Part shown: positions 1 through 4,874 of the stretch, in pieces
Position numbering within the stretch: the first letter of the stretch is position 1
How the letters are laid out: each line of letters begins with the position of its first letter
Assembly (NCBI GenBank): GCA_025360285.1
Contig: JANYCM010000339.1
Span: forward strand, 1-6,892
Reading direction: 5' to 3'
DNA length: 6,892 nucleotides
Source of the DNA: Sphingomonadales bacterium
GTDB lineage: Bacteria > Pseudomonadota > Alphaproteobacteria > Sphingomonadales > Sphingomonadaceae
The notes under the pieces: model-generated
Database searches by the model: none
What the model was told of the DNA's origin: nothing
Seen by the model: only the letters and a program-made list of their open reading frames with translations
Position numbers and translations under genes: made by a program

Positions 1-402
1 CGGCGCCTTCACTTCGACGCGGCTGCGGGTGACGTCCGTGAGGGGTCCCTTGCCATCGATGGGGTTGCCCAGGCCATCGACGACGCGGCCGAGCAGACCC
101 TTGCCGACCGGCACATCGACGATGGTGCCGGTGCGCTTGACGGTGTCGCCTTCCTTGATGGTGCTGTCCGACCCGAAGATGACGACGCCGACGTTATCGG
201 CTTCGAGGTTCAGCGCCATGCCCTTGATGCCGCCGGGGAATTCGACCATCTCGCCGGCCTGGACATTGTCGAGGCCATGGACGCGGGCGATACCGTCGCC
301 GACGCTCAGCACCTGGCCGACTTCTGACACTTCGGCGTCATTGCCGAAGTTGGCGATCTGATCCTTGATGACCCGCGAGATTTCAGCGGCGTTGATGTCC
401 AT
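1..402 (-). CDS. atpA: F1 ATP synthase subunit alpha, N-terminal 134 residues (cut by window edge)
   Basis: This is the non-catalytic nucleotide-binding subunit of the F1 head, which with beta forms the alpha3beta3 hexamer on the cytoplasmic face of the inner membrane. The visible 134 codons start MDINAAEISRVIKDQI, the N-terminal helix that contacts the delta subunit. They continue through the beta-barrel domain (about residues 25-95, including VGDGIARVHGL and GEMVEFPGG) into the start of the nucleotide-binding domain (LLGRVVDGLGNPIDGKGP at about 103-120). The Walker A motif would lie beyond the left edge, so the gene is partial only because the window ends. The ATG at 402 is supported by an AAGGA ribosome-binding site and by the family's usual N terminus. 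It follows atpH by 11 bases in the standard F1 order, so the two should be co-transcribed. Confidence 0.97.
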   Translation of the reverse strand, partial: MDINAAEISRVIKDQIANFGNDAEVSEVGQVLSVGDGIARVHGLDNVQAGEMVEFPGGIKGMALNLEADNVGVVIFGSDSTIKEGDTVKRTGTIVDVPVGKGLLGRVVDGLGNPIDGKGPLTDVTRSRVEVKAP

Positions 403-408
403 GTTCAG

Positions 409-413
409 TCCTT
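409..413 (-). promoter_or_regulatory. Ribosome-binding site of atpA
   Basis: On the minus strand the sequence after the atpH stop TAG reads AAGGACTGAAC and then ATG. AAGGA sits six bases before the start codon, a normal Shine-Dalgarno spacing. It occupies nearly half of the 11-base atpH-atpA gap and fixes the atpA start at 402. Confidence 0.8.
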
Positions 414-968
414 CTAGGCCTTCAGTGCCTGGCCGAGCAAATCGAGCCGGGTTTTCAAGGAGGAATCGATCATCTTGCTGCCAACGCGGACGACAAGGCC
501 GCCGAGAATGGCGGGATCGACGGTGATTTCGAGCGCCACATCACGCCCCAGGCCGGCCTTGAGCTTGGCGGCGAGCGCTTTCTGCTGGGCGGCGGAAAGC
601 GGGTGGGCGGCGGTGACCAGGGCGGTAATTTCGCCGCGGCGGGCGGCGGCGAGCGCATTGACGCCGCGGATGATGGCCGGCAGCGCGGCAAGCCGGCGGT
701 TATTGGCAAGGACGCCGAGAAAGGCGGTGGTCAGCGGATCGAGCCCCAGCGCGGCGGCGACGCCAGCGATACCGGCGGCGGCGGCGGTGCGGCTGACCAT
801 CGGGCTGGTGGTCAGGGTTTTCAGATCGGGCGATTCGGCCAAGGCCGTGGTGAGGGTCGCCAGGCTGGCGGTGACAATGTCCAGCACCTTGCCATCGACG
901 GCGAGATCGAACAGCGCCGTTGCATAGCGGCCCGACAGGCCCTGCACGATGCCAAGATTTGCTTCCAA
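414..968 (-). CDS. atpH: F1 ATP synthase subunit delta (OSCP homologue), TTG start
   Basis: Delta is the peripheral-stalk subunit that ties the F1 head to the b subunits. The 184-residue product fits the family's usual length of about 180. The N-terminal helical domain opens with LSGRYATALFDLA (residues 11-23), and FLGVLANNRRLAALP (83-97) follows in the middle. The C terminus carries the family signature region DPAILGGLVVRVGSKMIDSSL (151-171). The frame stays open upstream to an ATG at 1691, but that extension has no family similarity and crosses another gene. The TTG at 968 gives MEANLGIVQGLSGRYA, which matches the N terminus I recall for sphingomonad AtpH. A GTG at 947 is a less likely alternative. 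No Shine-Dalgarno is visible before the TTG; the sequence there is GGGACCCGGACCC. It is the first gene of the pair with atpA. Confidence 0.93.
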   Translation of the reverse strand: MEANLGIVQGLSGRYATALFDLAVDGKVLDIVTASLATLTTALAESPDLKTLTTSPMVSRTAAAAGIAGVAAALGLDPLTTAFLGVLANNRRLAALPAIIRGVNALAAARRGEITALVTAAHPLSAAQQKALAAKLKAGLGRDVALEITVDPAILGGLVVRVGSKMIDSSLKTRLDLLGQALKA

Positions 969-1038
969 GGGTCCGGGTCCCGGCGACAAGAGTAAAGCCA
1001 AAAGCTGCGCCCGGGGCAGGAGCCCTGCGGACGCCGGG

Positions 1039-1067
1039 CGGCTAGCACGGCCCCTTGAATGTTGCAA
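1039..1067 (-). promoter_or_regulatory. Candidate promoter of the atpHA operon
   Basis: Reading leftwards, TTGCAA (1067-1062) is followed after 17 bases by TAGCCG (1044-1039), preceded by TGC in extended -10 style. The -35 matches TTGACA well but the -10 is a poor TATAAT match. It lies in the 116-base gap upstream of atpH and would give a leader of about 65 bases. This is inferred from consensus only. Confidence 0.35.
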
Positions 1068-1076
1068 GGCAGCAAC
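1053..1076. repeat. Two overlapping short inverted repeats upstream of atpH
   Basis: CCTTG (1053-1057) pairs with CAAGG (1065-1069) across seven bases. GTTGC (1061-1065) pairs with GCAAC (1072-1076) across six bases. The two share bases, so as RNA they would be mutually exclusive hairpins. They sit just after the stop of the four-helix membrane protein gene and over the candidate -35 of atpH. They could be a weak terminator without a U tract, an operator half-site pair, or chance. Confidence 0.3.
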
Positions 1077-1084
1077 GTGGAAAG

Positions 1085-1480
1085 TCAGGGCCGCCGCCAT
1101 CCCTGCCATAAGGGAAAGCTGGCAAACAACGCCTGCGCCGCCAGGCCGATGATCGCGGCTGGATTCGCATAGGCCGCCAGATGTGCCGCCGGGCTGCGGC
1201 CGAGCAGCAGGACGGAGACCAGGAATTCGGCCAGCAGTATCAGCGCAAAGGCAAAACCGCCCATGATGGCGCGGGTGGTGGCATCGCCGGGCACTGCCAG
1301 CCGCTGCACCAGCCATTGGCAGGCGAACCATGACACGATGACCAGCACCGGCGCCTCCAGCAGCACGGCGCGCAATTCGCCCAGCCGCGGCACGATCCAG
1401 GTGACGCGCAGCACGCCCAGGACAAAGCCCAGGCCAAAGATCATCGCGAAATAGATCGCCCCTGCGCGCCAGCCTGCCAT
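1085..1480 (-). CDS. Small four-helix inner-membrane protein, function unknown
   Basis: The product is 131 residues and almost wholly hydrophobic, with four predicted membrane helices at about 8-30, 35-57, 70-93 and 105-124. Short polar loops carry RVTWIVPRLGE (25-35) and a basic C-terminal WRRP. The pattern RAGAIYFAMIFGLGFVLG followed by VPRLGELRAVLLEAPV is one I associate with a conserved hypothetical family in sphingomonads, but I cannot name a domain. I chose the ATG at 1480. A GTG at 1513 in the same frame adds 11 Arg/Ala-rich residues and would intrude into the divergent promoter region. Neither start has a good Shine-Dalgarno. It is divergent from the seven-helix gene and upstream of atpH on the same strand, 116 bases apart, so probably not in the atp operon. 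Confidence 0.75.
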   Translation of the reverse strand: MAGWRAGAIYFAMIFGLGFVLGVLRVTWIVPRLGELRAVLLEAPVLVIVSWFACQWLVQRLAVPGDATTRAIMGGFAFALILLAEFLVSVLLLGRSPAAHLAAYANPAAIIGLAAQALFASFPLWQGWRRP

Positions 1481-1551
1481 GGCGGCTGCTTGCACGCGGC
1501 GGCGGCTTGCCACAATGTCGGGGGCAAATTTTCTTCGGATGCCGCCCCGCC
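1481..1551. promoter_or_regulatory. Shared divergent control region with a short inverted repeat
   Basis: These 71 bases separate the start codons of the two divergent membrane-protein genes and must hold control signals for both if neither is read from further away. An inverted repeat TTGCC (1507-1511) / GGCAA (1523-1527), with an 11-base spacer, sits near the middle and could be an operator. The best rightward hexamers, TTGCAC at 1490 and CAATGT at 1513 with 17 bases between, are weak. No strong promoter is seen on either strand. Confidence 0.3.
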
Positions 1552-2325
1552 ATGCCCTGGCTGTTCACCCTCATCCTTGCCGTCCATGTCGGCGCCGGCA
1601 TCACTGCGCTGACCAGTTTCTGGGGCTGTATCGCGACGCGCAAGGGCGGCCCGGCGCATCGGCGCTGGGGTATGGTGTTCACCGGTGCCATCTATGCTGC
1701 GGGGTTCATGGCGCTGGGCATGGGGGTGCTGTCGCTGCGCTGGCCGCTCGCCATGCATCCGGGGCTGACCGATGAAGCGCTGTATCGCGGGCTGTTCGGC
1801 TGGATGATGCTGTATCTGGCGCTGCTGACGATGAGCATGACGCGCTATGGCCTGAAGATGGTCGCCAACAAGCGCGACCATGCCGCCAACCGCCACTGGT
1901 CGATGGTGGCGCTGCAAATCGCCGTGCTGGCAGCGGCGGTGAATTGCGCGGCGCACGGCGTGGTGCTGCACCAGCCGCTGATGATCGGCGTGTCGGTGAT
2001 CGGCTTTGGAACGACGCTGACCTATTTGTGGTACATGTTCCGGCGTTCTCCCGGCCGCACCGATTATATCCCCGAACATCTCAAAGCCATGGTGGCGACG
2101 GGGATCGCCGCCTACACCGCCTTCCTGTCGGTCGGGCTGGTCGAAATGTTCCCGCAGCATGCGTTCAACCCGGCGATCTGGGCGCTGCCGACGCTTGGCG
2201 GCATGGCGATCATCGTGCATTTTCTGCGCAAGGTGCGCGGCGTTACGTCCCCGTCACCAGCGCTTCGTCAAGTGCTGCAAACAAATCCGGCACCAGCGTC
2301 AGATGCGGGCGTTCGGCGGCGATGA
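1552..2325 (+). CDS. Seven-helix membrane protein, DUF2306-like
   Basis: The 257-residue product has about seven predicted membrane helices: 4-28, 41-62, 78-98, 115-139, 142-163, 177-199 and 208-226. The N-terminal pattern AVHVGAGITAL, then RKGGPAHRRWGMVF, places His12 at a helix and His36 after a short polar loop. His176 opens a later helix (EHLKAM). This spacing resembles the uncharacterised DUF2306 membrane family, but the assignment is from pattern memory. The ATG at 1552 puts helix 1 at the N terminus; the ATG at 1507 would add 15 unlikely residues and enter the opposite gene's alternative start. Helix 7 ends at about residue 226. The last 27 residues (231-257, Pro/Ala/Arg-rich) are encoded exactly where this gene overlaps the convergent patatin gene, so the tail is probably not conserved. 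Confidence 0.75.
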   Translation: MPWLFTLILAVHVGAGITALTSFWGCIATRKGGPAHRRWGMVFTGAIYAAGFMALGMGVLSLRWPLAMHPGLTDEALYRGLFGWMMLYLALLTMSMTRYGLKMVANKRDHAANRHWSMVALQIAVLAAAVNCAAHGVVLHQPLMIGVSVIGFGTTLTYLWYMFRRSPGRTDYIPEHLKAMVATGIAAYTAFLSVGLVEMFPQHAFNPAIWALPTLGGMAIIVHFLRKVRGVTSPSPALRQVLQTNPAPASDAGVRRR

Positions 2326-4552
2326 TCGCGGCAAAGGCGTCGTGCTTCAACCGGGCGATGGTCGCGGCCGGCAGCATGGCGCCATCGGGCAGCGCCGAAC
2401 ACACCACGTCGATCAGGCGTTCGGCGCTGTGCAGCCGGCCCCACAGGTAATCATGTTCGCGATAGGCCCGGCTGAAGAACGCCCCAAAGGCGTTGAACTG
2501 TGATCCCTTCAGCATGCCGCCGCCGGCTGCGCGCAAGGACAGCGCATCCTCGGGCGACAGGCGATCGACCTTGATTTCATCAAATTCGTCGGTGCCATCG
2601 CCCTGCATCAGCGGCAGCATGGCGATGTCGTAGAAGGGAAAGCCGAGATAGGCGCTGAGCAGGGCGCGGCGCAGCGTTTTGGTCTTGGTGGCGGCGAACA
2701 GCGCCACCAGCGCCGCGTCGCTGCTGGTATCCAGCCCCTTCAGGTCGAGCGTCGCCGCCAGCGCCGCCAGCGCCGCACCGGGATCATCCGCCGCGCCCGC
2801 CGCCGCCGCCGCCATGATGCCGGCGAAGAACCCCGGCTGGCGGCGCTGCAAATGCGGGCCGATGATGGTGTACAGCCCGGCCTTCATCGCCTCCAGTTCG
2901 CGCCGCTGCGCGTCGTCGCTGGCGCTTTCGGTCAGCGCGTTGACCCGGCGGATCAGGAAGCGCAGCCGCCGGATGCGGAAATCCAGATCAAAATTGCGCA
3001 GGAACATCACATAGTCGGATTTGGCGCCATCGGACCCCAGGGCCTGGCCGGGCTGATCAATGCCCAGCCCTTGCAGATGCCGCCAGACGGCGTGGCGCAC
3101 GGCGCGCGGGTTGCCGCCGCCGATCGCCGCCAGCCGCGCCGCCAGCGGTTCGACGATCTGCGCAAATTTCAACTGGCCATAGGCGGCATAGGCAAACCCG
3201 GCCTCCCGCGCCGCCACGCTCTGCGTGCGCGATCGCCATTCCGCCAGCCGCGGCACCGTCGGGGTGAACAGGAACACCCGCAGGCCGACAGCGCGTTCGA
3301 TGGCGGCATCGACATCCGGCGTCATGCTGTCCACCACATAGCGCAGGCGCCGCACCCGGCTGGACAGTTCGTCGATGACGGCAAGGTTGTCGTTGATCGG
3401 CTGCTGGCGCGGAATATCGGCGAGGCTGCGCAGCACGGTGGCGAAGAAGCCCGGCAATTGCATCGTGTCGCGCGGCATGTCGCCGTGCATGCCGGGCTTG
3501 GGATCGACATAGACGAAGCGGCGATCGACCTCGCGGTGTGACGGCCGCCGCGGCAGGGCCTCGATCGCCGGGCCGAACGGCCGGTTGTTGAGCACCGAAC
3601 CATCGATCAGCGTGACGGCATCGGGGTTGCGGCCGCCGGGGAACAGCCGGGCCAGAAAGGCGGCACGGTTCGGCCAGCGGTTGCCGCGCGCCGCCAGCAC
3701 CCCGTCAATCTCGTCAACCCGCGCCGGCGGAAAGGCGCCGGGGAAGGACGCGGTGGCGCGCGCCGCAAAGCTTAATTCCGCCATGTCGGCAAGGTGACGG
3801 GTGCCGGTCGCATCCGGCCCGCCATCGGTGAAGCCGATGACCAGGCGATGTTCGTTTTCGATGATTTCCGGCGGTGAATGCAGGCGCAGGCGCTGTGAGG
3901 CACCGTGGTAATCGGTGACGGTCACAAACAGGTCGAGCGGTTGCAGCGGCGGGATCAGCGGCGGGGTGCGGGCGCCGGCCGCCATCGCCGTCAACGCATC
4001 GTACAGCATGGCAGTGAAGCGCGGCCCCGAAAACGGCGGCCGGAACCAGCGCGACCGCATGAGGCGCGACAATTTCCCGGCAACCTCGCGGCGCGCCTCG
4101 GGCTCGTTCATTTCATCGATGCCCAGCCCGCGCCGCCGGGCATACCAGATCAGCGGCTGCGCCCACCATTTCGACCAGCGCTGCGACGCGCCTTCGGGAT
4201 CGAGCAATTTGTCGCTGTCGGCGCCGTCCAGCCACAACTGGCGCAGCGGTTCCAGGTCATGCCCCTGCGAAATCGCCTGGGCGAGCAAGATGCCGTTGAT
4301 TCCCCCCGCCGAGGCACCCGCCACGATATCGACAAAGATCCGCAGATCGAGATGCGGCGCCAGCGTTTCGAGGAGGACGCCATAGACAATCTCGCTGTCC
4401 TCGGCCGGCGGCAGCGGCTGTTTCGCCTGCAACTGCCGCCGCATGGAGGCGCGGCACAGCTTCCACACTTCCTTGGTGGTGCCGTGCATGTAGATGGCAA
4501 GGCTGACCCCGCCATAACACACCAGCGCCAACCGCAATTCCTTGTCGCGCAT
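2243..4552 (-). CDS. Patatin-related protein (patatin-like phospholipase domain plus DUF3376-type C terminus)
   Basis: The 769-residue product looks like the TIGR03607-type patatin-related family. Patatins are Ser/Asp-dyad lipid acyl hydrolases, typically phospholipase A-like. Visible motifs: the glycine loop ALVCYGGVSLAIYMHG (9-24), a family-typical variant of the patatin DGGGxRG loop; the nucleophile elbow GASAGG with Ser81 (TCG at 4312-4310); RATASFPGAFPP (265-276); and the dyad Asp317 in LIDGSVLNNRPFG. The C-terminal half has family landmarks FFSRAYREHDYLWGRL (692-707) and YLGFPFYDIAMLP. There is no signal peptide or membrane helix, so it should be cytoplasmic or peripherally membrane-bound. 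The frame is open upstream to 5026, but that part is low-complexity intergenic translation. ATG 4552 gives the family N terminus MRDKELRLALV. The substrate is unknown. It is transcribed alone, divergent from the protease. Confidence 0.92.
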   Translation of the reverse strand: MRDKELRLALVCYGGVSLAIYMHGTTKEVWKLCRASMRRQLQAKQPLPPAEDSEIVYGVLLETLAPHLDLRIFVDIVAGASAGGINGILLAQAISQGHDLEPLRQLWLDGADSDKLLDPEGASQRWSKWWAQPLIWYARRRGLGIDEMNEPEARREVAGKLSRLMRSRWFRPPFSGPRFTAMLYDALTAMAAGARTPPLIPPLQPLDLFVTVTDYHGASQRLRLHSPPEIIENEHRLVIGFTDGGPDATGTRHLADMAELSFAARATASFPGAFPPARVDEIDGVLAARGNRWPNRAAFLARLFPGGRNPDAVTLIDGSVLNNRPFGPAIEALPRRPSHREVDRRFVYVDPKPGMHGDMPRDTMQLPGFFATVLRSLADIPRQQPINDNLAVIDELSSRVRRLRYVVDSMTPDVDAAIERAVGLRVFLFTPTVPRLAEWRSRTQSVAAREAGFAYAAYGQLKFAQIVEPLAARLAAIGGGNPRAVRHAVWRHLQGLGIDQPGQALGSDGAKSDYVMFLRNFDLDFRIRRLRFLIRRVNALTESASDDAQRRELEAMKAGLYTIIGPHLQRRQPGFFAGIMAAAAAGAADDPGAALAALAATLDLKGLDTSSDAALVALFAATKTKTLRRALLSAYLGFPFYDIAMLPLMQGDGTDEFDEIKVDRLSPEDALSLRAAGGGMLKGSQFNAFGAFFSRAYREHDYLWGRLHSAERLIDVVCSALPDGAMLPAATIARLKHDAFAAIIAAERPHLTLVPDLFAALDEALVTGT

Positions 4553-4564
4553 GGTGAGGCGAGG

Positions 4565-4573
4565 TCCCTTCCT
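4565..4573 (-). promoter_or_regulatory. Distant ribosome-binding site of the patatin gene
   Basis: The minus strand reads AGGAAGGGA, ending 12 bases before the ATG at 4552, so its core AAGG is 14 bases away. That is a strong Shine-Dalgarno sequence at an unusually long spacing. No start codon lies in frame between the two, and the family N terminus supports 4552. Initiation may therefore be less efficient than the motif suggests. Confidence 0.5.
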
Positions 4574-4663
4574 GACGCATTGTTTTACGGCAGGATGGCA
4601 CGAGGCGATAGCGGGGGCGGGGCGGCGATGTTGCGGTTGATGCGGCGGGCTTGCGGCTTTCAA

Positions 4664-4692
4664 ATTACCCAAATCTGCAACGAAAATCGCAA
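4664..4692 (-). promoter_or_regulatory. Weak candidate promoter of the patatin gene
   Basis: Reading leftwards, TTGCGA (4692-4687) is followed after 17 bases by GGTAAT (4669-4664). Each hexamer matches the sigma-70 consensus at four of six positions. It would give a leader of about 105 bases. This is an inference from consensus only and could be chance in AT-rich sequence. Confidence 0.22.
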
Positions 4693-4792
4693 AATTGACG
4701 GCTTGTACCGTTGGACATTTTCGACAGCAGGATTTCACCGAAGGAACAGGTCCGATTAATTTTACGCGTGGTGACGATCGCCAGATTTTGCC

Positions 4793-4821
4793 TTGAAACT
4801 TCATTACCAAAAAGCAACAAT
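4793..4821 (+). promoter_or_regulatory. Candidate promoter of the protease-lipoprotein operon
   Basis: TTGAAA (4793-4798, five of six to the -35 consensus) is followed after exactly 17 bases by AACAAT (4816-4821, four of six to the -10 consensus). Transcription would begin near 4828 and leave a leader of about 47 bases before the TTG start at 4875. It is the best sigma-70-like match I found in this intergenic region. Confidence 0.4.
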
Positions 4822-4862
4822 AACCAGGTTCATCGTTGAAACGGCCTCCGCTGTGTTGAAAT
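4793..4862 (+). repeat. Three direct TTGAAA(C/T) words upstream of the protease
   Basis: TTGAAAC occurs at 4793-4799 and 4836-4842, and TTGAAAT at 4856-4862. Start-to-start spacings are 43 and 20 bases, close to four and two helical turns, so all three would face the same side of the DNA. The first is also the candidate -35. They could be operator half-sites or simply chance in AT-rich sequence. Confidence 0.25.
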
Positions 4863-4866
4863 GAGG
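4863..4866 (+). promoter_or_regulatory. Ribosome-binding site supporting the TTG start of the protease
   Basis: GAGG at 4863-4866 lies eight bases before the TTG at 4875, a good spacing. A second GAGG at 4870-4873 is too close to serve that codon. The alternative ATG at 4929 has only AAAGG ten bases upstream and would leave a signal peptide without basic residues at its N terminus. Confidence 0.5.
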
Positions 4867-4874
4867 ATCGAGGT

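Larger units (their letters stand above)
4553..4874. other. Divergent intergenic region between the patatin and the protease operon
   Basis: These 322 bases hold no gene that I can support. The left 90 or so are GC-rich leader of the patatin gene, including its ribosome-binding site. From about 4660 to 4862 the sequence turns visibly AT-richer than the genes around it, as expected for a promoter region. It contains a moderate rightward promoter candidate (4793-4821), a weak leftward one (4664-4692), three copies of a TTGAAA word, and a small inverted repeat ACGG-N6-CCGT at 4699-4712. The translations crossing it in several frames are unlike any protein family. Confidence 0.75.

Noticed and set aside
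29..927. Plus-strand open frames opposite atpA and atpH
   Set aside because: The Ser/Thr/Arg/Pro-rich or Gly-rich translations lie opposite certain ATP synthase genes and show no family similarity.
414..1691. A 425-codon reading frame on the minus strand containing atpH
   Set aside because: Only the last 184 residues match the delta subunit. The N-terminal part is antisense or out of frame to two membrane-protein genes and is Arg/Ala/Gly-rich, as expected for GC-rich shadow sequence.
1441..2220. Minus-strand open frame of 259 codons opposite the seven-helix gene
   Set aside because: Its His/Arg/Gln-rich composition is typical of a shadow of a GC-rich membrane-protein gene. It has no recognisable motif and overlaps both real divergent genes.
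2750..2815. Repeated GCCGCC/GCCAGC words within the patatin gene
   Set aside because: These encode an Ala-rich segment in a GC-rich gene. Codon bias explains the repetition, and no unit repeats with fixed period.
4699..4712. ACGG-N6-CCGT inverted repeat as a terminator or operator
   Set aside because: Four base pairs with no U tract is too short to distinguish from chance.
2852..4759. Long plus-strand open frames (229 and 284 codons) opposite the patatin gene
   Set aside because: They are Arg/Gln/His/Pro-rich shadows with no domain. The patatin frame on the other strand has clear catalytic motifs throughout.
4743..4769. GGAAC followed by CGTG, resembling an EcfG general-stress promoter
   Set aside because: The alphaproteobacterial stress consensus needs GGAAC, 16-17 bases, then CGTT. 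Here the CGT comes 19 bases later and is followed by G, so both spacing and sequence miss.
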